DNA of 64,000 bases, taken from Myxococcus xanthus. Its GTDB lineage: Bacteria > Myxococcota > Myxococcia > Myxococcales > Myxococcaceae. The notes beneath the pieces were generated by a model. The model saw only the letters and a program-made list of their open reading frames with translations. It was not told the origin of the DNA and searched no databases. How positions within the stretch are numbered: position 1 is the first letter of the stretch; each line of letters starts with the position of its first letter. Position numbers and translations under genes: made by a program. The stretch is from positions 248,001-312,000 of the forward strand of contig NZ_FNOH01000009.1 in NCBI RefSeq assembly GCF_900106535.1, written 5' to 3'. Positions 56,716 through 64,000 of the stretch are shown in pieces.

Positions 56716-56747
56716 GTTGTCTTGACGCAAGGATTGCCCCCTTCCCG

Positions 56748-56866
56748 CCGCAGGAGCATCACTCGCTCCAAGCCCCGGTGGTGTTCCACCTGGATGGGAT
56801 TGGAGACCGGCTCCTCGCCCTTCCCAACCCGCGAGCCCTGAGTCAGCCGTACCCGGGTCGATCGCG
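56748..56866 (+). pseudogene. 5' fragment of the GT9 glycosyltransferase gene
   Basis: This stretch matches the beginning of the intact gene at 57324. The encoded FHLDGIGDRLLALP mirrors FHLNGIGDRLLALP, then LSQPYPGR mirrors LSQLYPGR, and homology ends near codon 40. The intact copy's start ATG is not conserved here. It marks the right end of the first duplicated unit. Confidence 0.8.
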
Positions 56867-57045
56867 CCGAATCTCACGCGTAGCATTTATTTCACTGAAA
56901 ACACGTCTACGCCTGGACATTCGTTCGAGGTACGCCGTACCCTTGGGGATCCGAGCTGCGAGCATCCATTGGCGTCAGACTCGGCACGTTCGGCGACAAG
57001 TTCGTGCCGCGCGTGTGTTTTGATTCACCTCCCCAGGAGTTCCTC

Positions 57046-57249
57046 ATGGTTGAGAGCAACATCGTTCTGAAGCCCGAGGTGGTGACGTTCAAGCAGCTGG
57101 ATCCCGCGAAGGTGGACGCGCTCCGCGGCCAGCTGAGCATGATTCTGGGTCGTGGCGACTTCGCCCAGATCTCCGCGCGCGCGGTCGGCCCCGTCAAGGA
57201 CCAGGAGCCGCAGGATCACACCAGCCACACGTCTGACGGCTGGTTCTAG
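57046..57249 (+). CDS. RiPP precursor peptide 2
   Basis: 67 residues. Residues 1-37 and the last 13 are identical to precursor 1. The intervening linker differs in sequence and length (DFAQISARAVGPVKDQE against EFPTMSARAGAVVVKE). The start has AGGAG six bases upstream. Only one synonymous base differs across the first 37 codons, while flanking DNA has drifted more, implying selection or gene conversion on leader and core. Confidence 0.8.
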   Translation: MVESNIVLKPEVVTFKQLDPAKVDALRGQLSMILGRGDFAQISARAVGPVKDQEPQDHTSHTSDGWF

Positions 57250-57256
57250 CAGGTCT

Positions 57257-57294
57257 CTGCTCCCCGGCGCCCATCCCTGGGTACCGGGGAGCAG
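57257..57294 (+). terminator. hairpin after precursor 2
   Basis: The outer stem CTGCTCCCCGG/CCGGGGAGCAG is unchanged from the first copy. The loop and inner stem differ (CCCATCCCTGGG), yet the inner pairing CCCA/TGGG is kept. Conservation of structure over sequence supports a functional RNA hairpin between the precursor and glycosyltransferase genes. Confidence 0.75.
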
Positions 57295-57323
57295 GTTGTC
57301 GTGACGCAAGGATTGCCCCCTCC

Positions 57324-58301
57324 ATGCAGCAGAAACTTCGTTCTGCCCAAGCCCCCGTCGTATTTCACCTGAATGGGATTGGGGACCGGCTCCTCGCCCT
57401 TCCCGCCCTGCGAGCCCTGAGTCAGCTGTACCCGGGTCGAATCAGACTGGTGGGTGCGCCAGGTGATTCAAGCCTGTTCTTCTATCAAGAGCTCGGGCTC
57501 ATGAAGATTCACGAGGTCCGCGCGACCACGCAGGGCACGGAGCGCAGCATCGACGCCGAGATGCTCCGGCAGGCGGTGGGGGCCTGCGACTTGTTTGTCT
57601 GTTTCAACACCTGGCACGCGACGGGGGTCTCCGAGCTGCTCGAGGGGTTCCCGGCGGCCACCGAAACAGTGGGCCTGTATCGCCGTTACAAGCAGTGGGT
57701 CCGGAGTGAAGAACTCCAGCATTCCGCGGACCGGCTCTTCTCGCTGGCCCAGCAGGTGGATCCCTCCCTGAGGCTGGAGGACTTCGCCCAGGCCCCCGTG
57801 CTGACGGCCGAGGCCACCGAGGCCGCCAGGCACTTTCGTGACAGCGTCCCCGATGGGGCCAAGGTGCTCGCGCTCCATACGGAGACCGGCGCCCGGAAAC
57901 AGTGGCCCGTCGCCCGCTACCGCGCCGTGCTGGATGCCTTCCTGACAGCCCACCCCGAATGGCTCGTGCTCAACGTGGACTACAGCGCCACGGAGCTGGC
58001 GCCCATGGTCCATGAAGGCCGCGTGCTGTCCGTCCCAGGCGCCCCACTCGATGTCGCCATGGCGCTGCTCGGCGCCTGTGATGGCTTCCTCGGCATCGAC
58101 TCCTGCATGCTGCACGCGGCGGATTTCTTCCGGCTCCCTTCGGTGGGCCTGTTCGGAACGACCTCTCCCCAGCAATGGGGCTTCCGTTTCACGCCGGCCT
58201 TCCGCGAGCCCACCGGGAACGGGAGCATGGACGACATCACCGAGGAAGAAGTCCTCGGCGCGCTCACGGACCTCGCCGCCGGGCGGCTGCGCCCCGCCTG
58301 A
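57324..58301 (+). CDS. GT9-like (heptosyltransferase-type) glycosyltransferase
   Basis: 325 residues. The N-terminal FHLNGIGDRLLALPALRAL and the C-terminal CDGFLGIDSCMLHAADFFRLPSVGLFGTTSP are characteristic of the ADP-heptose:LPS heptosyltransferase family (GT9). Length is normal for the family. It follows the second precursor gene by 74 bp, behind a hairpin, and its 5' end was carried along in the duplication, so it belongs to the peptide unit rather than to an LPS locus. It could transfer a sugar to a Ser or Thr of the HTSHTS tail. Converges with the maturase operon, 31 bp apart. Confidence 0.8.
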   Translation: MQQKLRSAQAPVVFHLNGIGDRLLALPALRALSQLYPGRIRLVGAPGDSSLFFYQELGLMKIHEVRATTQGTERSIDAEMLRQAVGACDLFVCFNTWHATGVSELLEGFPAATETVGLYRRYKQWVRSEELQHSADRLFSLAQQVDPSLRLEDFAQAPVLTAEATEAARHFRDSVPDGAKVLALHTETGARKQWPVARYRAVLDAFLTAHPEWLVLNVDYSATELAPMVHEGRVLSVPGAPLDVAMALLGACDGFLGIDSCMLHAADFFRLPSVGLFGTTSPQQWGFRFTPAFREPTGNGSMDDITEEEVLGALTDLAAGRLRPA

Positions 58302-58332
58302 GCAGCGGCGAGGGCGCCAGCCCCGGCTGGCC

Positions 58333-59838
58333 TCAGCCGCTCTGCACGCTCAGCATCGGCGGCATGGCCTGCGAGGAAGGCTCTGTCGGCAGACCGTTGG
58401 CCATCTCCACCAGGGCGGCGTCCATTCCAGGCATCATCCGCAACAGGGGGATGGGGTCCTCCACGAGCTTGCGCAGGACCCACTCCACGACCGCCAACGT
58501 CTGCAGGCATTCCTCGGACGCATGGGGGCGCGGCGTCGCGTCCCCGGTCCGGGCATAGTCGAGCACCGGCAGCACGCCGCAGTAGGGATTGAAGGCGCAC
58601 TCGCGGCACTGCGGGTCACGATCCCGCAGCGACAGGTTCATGGACCGGAACGTGGCCTTGTTGCGGATGAGCGCGTCATAGGTCGTCCCCTTCACGTTGC
58701 CCAAGCCGAACTCGGAGCGCATCGAACGGGCTTCGTCCGACGGCAGGATTTCGCCGTCATGGTCATAGGTGATGGCCGAACCGAAGTCCCCGACCGGGTT
58801 GCGCCAGTCCACGAAGCCCGTATCCGTCGACTGGAGAATCTTGGCCAGGACGACCCGGACCACGCGCTCGGAGTAGTTCTCGTTCTCCTGGCGGTTCTTC
58901 TCGTAGATGTAATCGAGCGCGTCCAGGTAGTAGTGGAGGAAGTCCTGGATGTCGAAGGGCAGCTTCTCCTTGCGGGCGTTGCCCAGGGCCTTGAGCTTGA
59001 GGATGGCGAGGTCCTTGAAGCCCTCCGCATGATAGAAGTCGATGGTGCGCTTCAGCTCCTTGGCGTTGGAGGCCCCCACCACGCACAGGGGCGACGCGCT
59101 GAGCACGCCGGGGAATCGGTCGCGGAAGTGGCTCAGCCGCTCCATGACCTTGCGGAAGCTGCCCGCCCCGCTCCGAGTGACTCGGAATGAGTCGTGAATG
59201 TCCTCGGGACCGTTCAACGAATACGACACGTTGATGCGGTTCTCCTTGCAGTACGCGATGTGCTCGTCGGTGGCGACCATGAGGTTGCTCACCACGGAGA
59301 AGCGGAGCCGCTTGCCCACGGCTTCGTTCTGCCTGCGGGCCTCCTCGACGAAGTACTTCATGCCCTCGAAGTTCAAGAAGGGCTCGCCGCCCTGGAACTC
59401 GAAACCCAGGAAGGGGGCCGGAGAACCGAGCGCGAAGCGGATGATGGCATCCGCGACGTCGGGCTGCATGTCGAAGCGCTTGGAGTCCGCGGAGATGTTC
59501 TCCGGGTTCATGTGGCAGTAGGTGCAGTTGAGGTTGCACCGCTTGGACAGCACGACGATATGGAGCCCCGGCCCCGCGTAGGTCCGGTCATGCCAGCGCT
59601 TGAGGTCCTCCAGCACGCGCGACGAGTTCTGCGCGGTGATGAGGTGGCTGGTCTGCTCGAGCCGCTCGAACAGGGCCTCATCCATGGAGATTTCATCGAG
59701 CTGGGCATTCTCCGCGCCGGACAGCAGTTGCATGGCGCCCGTCCGGGACAGCCGCACGAAGTGGTCCGGGCCCACCTGCTTCGCGGGGAAGAAGTTGGGC
59801 AGCCACTCGTCGCGATAACGCAACCCTGGGACCCTCAT
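58333..59838 (-). CDS. radical SAM/SPASM peptide maturase, HxsB-like
   Basis: 501 residues. A leader-like N-domain (about 1-85) precedes the radical SAM core with the CxxxCxxC cluster motif CNLNCTYC (Cys101, 105, 108) and FEFQGGEPFLNFE. A SPASM region near residues 415-430 includes CRECAFNPYCG, with a further Cys downstream (EECLQTL), so auxiliary Fe-S clusters are likely. The segments GPGLHIVVLSKRC and SYSLNGPEDIHD resemble, as I recall, HxsB maturases of His-Xaa-Ser peptide systems, which fits the HTSHTS precursor tail. The expected chemistry is radical-mediated crosslinking or oxidation of the core. The start overlaps the HExxH gene stop (ATGA). Confidence 0.85.
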   Translation of the reverse strand: MRVPGLRYRDEWLPNFFPAKQVGPDHFVRLSRTGAMQLLSGAENAQLDEISMDEALFERLEQTSHLITAQNSSRVLEDLKRWHDRTYAGPGLHIVVLSKRCNLNCTYCHMNPENISADSKRFDMQPDVADAIIRFALGSPAPFLGFEFQGGEPFLNFEGMKYFVEEARRQNEAVGKRLRFSVVSNLMVATDEHIAYCKENRINVSYSLNGPEDIHDSFRVTRSGAGSFRKVMERLSHFRDRFPGVLSASPLCVVGASNAKELKRTIDFYHAEGFKDLAILKLKALGNARKEKLPFDIQDFLHYYLDALDYIYEKNRQENENYSERVVRVVLAKILQSTDTGFVDWRNPVGDFGSAITYDHDGEILPSDEARSMRSEFGLGNVKGTTYDALIRNKATFRSMNLSLRDRDPQCRECAFNPYCGVLPVLDYARTGDATPRPHASEECLQTLAVVEWVLRKLVEDPIPLLRMMPGMDAALVEMANGLPTEPSSQAMPPMLSVQSG

Positions 59839-61256
59839 GCGGCACCTCCGGCGTGCTGGGTATAGCGGGCCGCGAGCACTGCCGCCTCGCGCCAGCCCAT
59901 GTATGTCTCGGCGTCATTCACCACGGGACCGCTGGCGGCCACTCGCGAGAAGTGCTGCTTCATCCAGGTGTCGAAGGCCTGGTCCATGTCCGCATCCGCG
60001 ACACGCTCGATGAGCGGATGCTGCTCACTCAGGGCCTGGGCCATCTGCGCGAGGAGCACGCGCCCTTCGGGCGTGGGACGCTCGAAGTCCAGGAGGGTCC
60101 GGAAGGAGAGCAGGTTGCAGCGGTGTGACTTGAGCAGTTGGAAGCGCCACTCCCGCTGCTTGAACTCGGGCCTGTCCAGCGCCAGCAGCCGGAGCCGGTT
60201 CACCGCCAGGAAGGAGTGCAGGCCCAGATGCACGCCTCGGAGGGGGCGAGGGTCGGTGCGGTAGGCGGAGACGAACTCGGGACGTGAGTCGTCCCACCGT
60301 CCGAATGCGCGCGAGTCGAGCAGCAGATACATGCGCTCGTGTTGCAGCTCGTGGACCAGGTCCTCCGCATGCTCCAGGCCGTTGGCCACGCGCGTGAGGA
60401 AGACAGGCGTGCCAGCCCCATACGAGGACGAGCAACGCACGCTCCGGTTCTCCGGGCCCCCCATGTCGACGAGCGCGGGGAGCAACACGCGGGCCCAGTC
60501 GAGCACTTCGGGCCACAGCTTCCCCAGGATGTGGAAGGCCTCCTCCGTGCTTTGCAGCAGGGGCATGGGCCGCCAGGTGCCCGTGCTCCCATCGTCCGGG
60601 ATGCCCGCCTGGTCGCGCCGGCCGGTGATGCCGAGCATCTCGCTGTCGTCCAGCACCGGAACGTTCCAGGTCTCGGACCAGGGCAATGGCTGGATGCTCA
60701 CGGGCGCATCGCCCATGAGCGGCAGCGGGATGCGCAGCCCGGGGCCGGAGTGCCCCTCGACGGAGAGCAGGCACTCCGCGCCAGAGAAGTGCCAAACGAC
60801 GCGCCCCTCGCCGGGGCCGCGCACGTCGAGCCGCTCACCCCGAGGCAGGCAGTAGAGCGTCCGCGGCGTCACGAAGAAGGCTTCGCCGTGGGTGACCTCT
60901 CCCCGCAGCCGCTGGACGATGAGCAGAGAAGCAAGGTTGCCCATCAGGCATTGAATCAAGCCAGGCCCGACGGCGGCGGGCCCCAGCAAGCGGCCGAGCA
61001 GCACCGTCGTGCTCCAGTGCTCCAGGAACTCACGCGCCAGCGCCGGCGCGCGCTCGACGAGCTCGAACGCCTCGGAGAGGAGGGACTGAAGCTCCGTGGC
61101 ACATCCCCCCAACTTCCCGAGCCGCTCCGGCTGTTGGACCCAGCCCATGAGCAGATCGAGCTGCCCCATCTGCTGCGCACGCAACAGCTCACGCGCCGAG
61201 GCTTCCGTCTCGGGGGACAACGGCGTCGGGAACGTGAAGGCATCTTGGAATTGCAT
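59835..61256 (-). CDS. HExxH-motif RiPP maturation protein
   Basis: 473 residues. A helical N-terminal part leads to the motif HELQH (His302-His306), followed by a conserved stretch PEFVSAYRTDPRPLRG and LGLHSFLAVNRLR. This matches the family annotated as HEXXH-motif proteins in radical-SAM peptide clusters; relatives were recently assigned as 2-oxoglutarate-dependent peptide beta-hydroxylases. It would hydroxylate side chains in the precursor. Its start ATG shares a base with the stop of the MBL-fold gene, and its own stop overlaps the radical SAM start, so three proteins are made together. Confidence 0.78.
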   Translation of the reverse strand: MQFQDAFTFPTPLSPETEASARELLRAQQMGQLDLLMGWVQQPERLGKLGGCATELQSLLSEAFELVERAPALAREFLEHWSTTVLLGRLLGPAAVGPGLIQCLMGNLASLLIVQRLRGEVTHGEAFFVTPRTLYCLPRGERLDVRGPGEGRVVWHFSGAECLLSVEGHSGPGLRIPLPLMGDAPVSIQPLPWSETWNVPVLDDSEMLGITGRRDQAGIPDDGSTGTWRPMPLLQSTEEAFHILGKLWPEVLDWARVLLPALVDMGGPENRSVRCSSSYGAGTPVFLTRVANGLEHAEDLVHELQHERMYLLLDSRAFGRWDDSRPEFVSAYRTDPRPLRGVHLGLHSFLAVNRLRLLALDRPEFKQREWRFQLLKSHRCNLLSFRTLLDFERPTPEGRVLLAQMAQALSEQHPLIERVADADMDQAFDTWMKQHFSRVAASGPVVNDAETYMGWREAAVLAARYTQHAGGAA

Positions 61257-62953
61257 CAGTGACTCCAGTCGAGCACCAACGGCGACTCGTGCGACAGATG
61301 GGACAGGAACGTGAAGATGGCCGACCGGACGTCGTCGTGAGGCAGGGAGAGGGCCGCGCTCACGTCGCCGACCATCTCGGCGACCGTGCGTCCATCACAT
61401 TGGTCCAGCAGGAGCGCCTCGAGCGTCGACAGCGGCTGATAGCGGATGCCCGCCGGGCTCGCGTAACACAGGACCTCGGACGTCTCCGGCGACAGCGGGC
61501 GCGCGTCCAGCAGCCGCGCCAGGTCTCGTGTGACTCGCAGGTGGTAGGGACCCAACACCGGGCGGCGCTGGAGGAGGCTGTCACGCAGGACCGACTGATG
61601 GCTCGCGCGAAGCGCCTCGGTGCGCTCGTCACGGCGGGCCAACTCCTTCATCCGGCGTGACATGCACTGAATGTGGAACAGGCCCCGGTCCATCCACAGG
61701 CAGGCCGCCAGGTCCTCCCGCTGCGGCTCCTCGAGCGCCGGCTCAGACAGGAGCGCGGCCTCGACAGCGGCGAAGTAGCCAGCATCCATGTCCGTGGGCT
61801 CCGAGACCTTCGACGGGAGGAGCGAGACCAGCCTCGCCGCGAGCTCGAAGGCCTTGCCCTCCACGAGGCAGCGGAGCGTCCGGGGCGCCAGGACCGCCGC
61901 GGGGGTCTTGTTGACGGACACCTGGCACCGCTCCAGCAAGTAGCGCAGGTCGCGGGTGGATGCGCGCACCACTTCCCGGATGGCTTCGAATGGCTCCAGC
62001 CAACGCACGAGGTCGTTGTTGTCTCCCCAGCCCCAACGCTGAATGGGTTTGCTCGGGTGATATCCCGTGAAGAAGGTCGTCAGCAGGGCCTGGGGACGCC
62101 GCTGCCCCCGCGCCGGTTCGAAACGACGGCCGGGCTGCAGCAGCGCGCAGCGCTCCAGGACGTGCTCGCCATAGACGAGCCGATACGGAGGCTTCCAGGG
62201 CACGAGCGCCGAGTCATGAGCGCGAGTCACCGCGGCGGCCATCCAATGCGCTCTGTCGACCGGGTAGCGCTCCAGGCGGTCTTCCCGCGGCCGCCCCGCC
62301 ATGGACAGCGTGCCCCCACAGGTCGCGATACGCGCTGGCTTCAGCCAATCGCAGAACGCGAGCGCTCCCACGGAGTCCATCTGATTCCAGAAGCCCTGCC
62401 ACTGGACCGAGGCCCCCGTGGGAACGAAGGCGACATCAACCCGGCCCCGGAAGGCCTCCAGCGCTTCGCGCGTCCGGGGTGAATCCGTCACATCCACCGC
62501 GTCCAGCGCCAGCACATCCGGCGTCTCCACCAGCAGGGCACATTGCTCCTCGCCCTCTCCCGAACACTGCGCGGGCAGGATGTGGATGCGCAGGTCCTGG
62601 GCCAGCTCGACGACGTCCCCCTCCAGGAAGGGATGGAGATTGCGAAAGCCCAGCGCCGTGAGAATCGCGCGAGCGCTCGACTCAGGCGCCGCGCCAGGCT
62701 TCGGCCTGTCGAGGAAGTAGAGGGCGACGTCTTCGCGAAGCCCCAACAGGCTGGGTGGATGGAGATGGTCGTCGTGCGCGTGGGAGAAGAAGACCGCGTC
62801 CACCGACGACAGGTCATCGAAGAACCACGCGGGACATGCAGGCTGCCGAAACTCCAGCTCCCGCAGCACCAGCACCGGGTCGATGAGAACCCTCAGAGGA
62901 CCGCGCTGAATGACAAAAGAGGTGTGGCCCAGGTGCTCGATGAAAGTCTGCAC
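61256..62953 (-). CDS. metallo-beta-lactamase-fold protein with PqqD-like C-terminal tail
   Basis: 565 residues, GTG start. The N-terminal UlaG-like MBL domain has FIEHLGHTSFVI and the metal motif HAHDDH (58-63), with other ligands to about residue 260. A middle helical region (300-470) is of unknown use. The last 85 residues (STLEALLLDQCDGRTVAEMV) have the pattern of PqqD/RRE peptide-binding domains, though the match is by eye. This could recruit the precursor leader to the complex. Single-base overlap with the HExxH gene. Confidence 0.7.
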   Translation of the reverse strand: MQTFIEHLGHTSFVIQRGPLRVLIDPVLVLRELEFRQPACPAWFFDDLSSVDAVFFSHAHDDHLHPPSLLGLREDVALYFLDRPKPGAAPESSARAILTALGFRNLHPFLEGDVVELAQDLRIHILPAQCSGEGEEQCALLVETPDVLALDAVDVTDSPRTREALEAFRGRVDVAFVPTGASVQWQGFWNQMDSVGALAFCDWLKPARIATCGGTLSMAGRPREDRLERYPVDRAHWMAAAVTRAHDSALVPWKPPYRLVYGEHVLERCALLQPGRRFEPARGQRRPQALLTTFFTGYHPSKPIQRWGWGDNNDLVRWLEPFEAIREVVRASTRDLRYLLERCQVSVNKTPAAVLAPRTLRCLVEGKAFELAARLVSLLPSKVSEPTDMDAGYFAAVEAALLSEPALEEPQREDLAACLWMDRGLFHIQCMSRRMKELARRDERTEALRASHQSVLRDSLLQRRPVLGPYHLRVTRDLARLLDARPLSPETSEVLCYASPAGIRYQPLSTLEALLLDQCDGRTVAEMVGDVSAALSLPHDDVRSAIFTFLSHLSHESPLVLDWSH

Positions 62954-62962
62954 AGCCTGCCC

Positions 62963-62992
62963 ATTATGAATATTCAGAATTCAACGTATCAA
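62963..62992 (-). promoter_or_regulatory. candidate sigma-70 promoter of the maturase operon
   Basis: On the minus strand TTGATA and CATAAT are separated by 18 bp in an AT-rich island between genes. The predicted start would be about 62956, only a few bases before the GTG at 62953, implying a leaderless mRNA or a different true start. Confidence 0.4.
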
Positions 62993-63035
62993 TTCACATC
63001 CCCGAGCGTCAATCCAGGCCACGGGGAATGACGAC

Positions 63036-64000
63036 TCAGCGCGGCCGGAGCAGCTCGGACGTGCGGTGTGTGGCCAGATAGGCCTTGGCCTCAATCACCG
63101 GGGCCCCCGTCAAACCCAGCTTGACGTGCGCGAGCCGCTTATCGAAGACACTCTCTCGCGTGGCCGAGCCAGCGGGCAGATTGACCTGCGTGCGTCCCGG
63201 CCACGCCAGCAGCGCGTCACGCCGTGAGGGTGCGCAGAGCCCCCGCGTCACGAGTTCGTCGAGCAGGCGTTGCCACCGGGGCTCCTCGGCGGGCTGCGCA
63301 CGTCCCTGGAACGAGCACTCGAGCCCCAGCGTCGGCAGCAACTGCGGCGCCAGGTCCAGGTTGAGCATGAAGCGATTGACGCCGAGCGGGAGGACCCACG
63401 CGAGGGTGTCCCGCAGTTGCTGGAAGTCTCCTGGCCACGCCACGGCTTCCAGGTACGCCACCACGCGCTCGGGAGGCACGTTCTTGAGCGTGAAGCGCAG
63501 GTTCTTGCTGCGCCGCGACATCATCACGCAGGCCGCATAGAGGTGTGCACCGGGAGGCAGCGCCTCGATGCAGACATCCATTCCCCGCTGAAGCTCAGGC
63601 GTGAGCGGCGCCTCATCCCCACGCAAGAGCGGAAGCCCCGCGTGCAGCGTCGCGCGGTAGGTATCCGACTTCTGCTGGTGGAGCGCTTCGTTGACGGCGA
63701 CAGGCTGGTCCCGTGTGCAGAGGAACACGATGGGCAGCGGAGGCGAGGCGACGGGCGCGTCCAGGTCGAACTCCAGCCAGAACGCGTCGACTTCCCGGTC
63801 GAGCAGCCCGCCCGGCTCAGCCCACGCTCGTGCGAAGTCGCGAATGCGCCGCCACTCGGGAGCGGCGAACAAGGGCGCTGGGAGTTCTGAGTGCGGATGC
63901 CTGCCAGCAAGCAGCGCCTGCCCGTCGTGTTTGATCCCCAGGATGAAGTCCACCCGAGGCGTCCCCTCCAGCAGCCGGACCTCGAAGCCCCCATCTCCCT
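63036..64000 (-). CDS. unknown protein of the peptide cluster (5' end cut by window)
   Basis: At least 321 residues; the frame stays open to the right edge, upstream of the GTG at 63953, so the start is missing. The visible part is hydrophilic with conserved-looking blocks VDFILGIKHDGQALLAGRHP, FWLEFDLDAP and VNRFMLNLDLAP. No metal or cofactor motif is evident, and I recognise no family. It runs in the same direction as the maturase genes, 82 bp upstream of the MBL-fold gene, and is probably part of the same pathway. Confidence 0.6.
   Translation of the reverse strand, partial: GDGGFEVRLLEGTPRVDFILGIKHDGQALLAGRHPHSELPAPLFAAPEWRRIRDFARAWAEPGGLLDREVDAFWLEFDLDAPVASPPLPIVFLCTRDQPVAVNEALHQQKSDTYRATLHAGLPLLRGDEAPLTPELQRGMDVCIEALPPGAHLYAACVMMSRRSKNLRFTLKNVPPERVVAYLEAVAWPGDFQQLRDTLAWVLPLGVNRFMLNLDLAPQLLPTLGLECSFQGRAQPAEEPRWQRLLDELVTRGLCAPSRRDALLAWPGRTQVNLPAGSATRESVFDKRLAHVKLGLTGAPVIEAKAYLATHRTSELLRPR

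Larger units (their letters stand above)
56312..57463 (+). repeat. 576-bp tandem duplication carrying the two precursor genes
   Basis: Copies at 56312-56887 and 56888-57463 are collinear: upstream AT-rich stretch, GGCACG inverted repeat, precursor gene, stable hairpin and the first part of a glycosyltransferase gene. Identity is near 100% over the precursor leader and core coding sequence and over the hairpin, and clearly lower in the distal upstream region and the glycosyltransferase fragment. Confidence 0.9.

Noticed and set aside
56778..57023. 81-codon frame spanning the glycosyltransferase fragment
   Set aside because: Only its first 28 codons match the glycosyltransferase; the rest reads through the next duplicated upstream region. 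Annotated as a pseudogene fragment.
56312..57463. Duplicated unit as an insertion sequence or CRISPR-like repeat
   Set aside because: It has only two copies, contains precursor genes and part of a glycosyltransferase gene, and has no transposase or terminal repeats.

Overview
The window is high-GC, densely coded DNA from a Myxococcus-type myxobacterium, either M. xanthus or a close relative. The diagnostic loci are the mrpB-mrpC developmental pair at the left end, where MrpC has exactly the 248-residue length and the Thr21/Thr22 and Met26 landmarks of the M. xanthus protein, and a complete Che3 (crd) chemosensory cluster at about 23.2-37.5 kb. No tRNA, rRNA, CRISPR array or intact insertion sequence was seen.

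Layout. 0-3 kb holds the 3' part of mrpB (sigma-54 activator), a rich mrpC control region (a candidate MrpC autoregulatory site, an inverted repeat likely bound by MrpB, and a -24/-12 promoter), mrpC, and a SUKH-domain gene. 3-14 kb holds an aromatic amino acid hydroxylase with a LysR regulator, a membrane sulfatase-fold enzyme, an outer-membrane-like protein with a lipoprotein phosphoesterase, HEAT-repeat and VWA proteins, and a membrane MutS-like ATPase. 14-21 kb holds a thiolase plus 3-hydroxyacyl-CoA dehydrogenase operon for beta-oxidation behind a perfect palindrome, an M1-type aminopeptidase, a solitary DNA methyltransferase and rpmE. 21-23 kb holds a secreted 5'-nucleotidase-fold protein whose frame runs through an in-frame TGA followed by a SECIS-like hairpin, which makes it a candidate selenoprotein, and a CpoB/YbgF-like lipoprotein. 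23-37.5 kb is the Che3 cluster: crdB-cheW-cheW-like-mcp-mcp-cheA-cheB-cheR on the minus strand, and crdA diverging on the plus strand. A 2.4-kb block carrying two unrelated genes is inserted between cheA and cheB and is flanked by a decayed second copy of the cheA 3' end.

37.5-50.4 kb is mixed: an IS630-type transposase remnant, lipoproteins, a class V aminotransferase, a pesticin-like lysozyme, azlCD, a lid-less Hsp70, DoxX, an SRAP protein, a dGTPase-family HD enzyme, an OmpA protein and a GMC oxidoreductase. 50.6-56.2 kb has a secreted M28 aminopeptidase, an ABC exporter and an ADOP/MacB-type permease.

56.3-64 kb looks like a peptide natural-product (RiPP) locus and is the most novel part. 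Two near-identical short precursor genes, created by a 576-bp tandem duplication, encode peptides ending in a His-Thr-Ser-His-Thr-Ser tail. They are followed by a GT9-like glycosyltransferase. Convergent to these is an overlapping operon encoding an HxsB-like radical SAM/SPASM maturase, an HExxH-family peptide-modifying enzyme, a metallo-beta-lactamase-fold protein with a PqqD-like tail, and a partial unknown protein cut by the window edge. The inferred product is a radical-SAM-modified, possibly hydroxylated and glycosylated peptide. Its structure and function cannot be read from the DNA.
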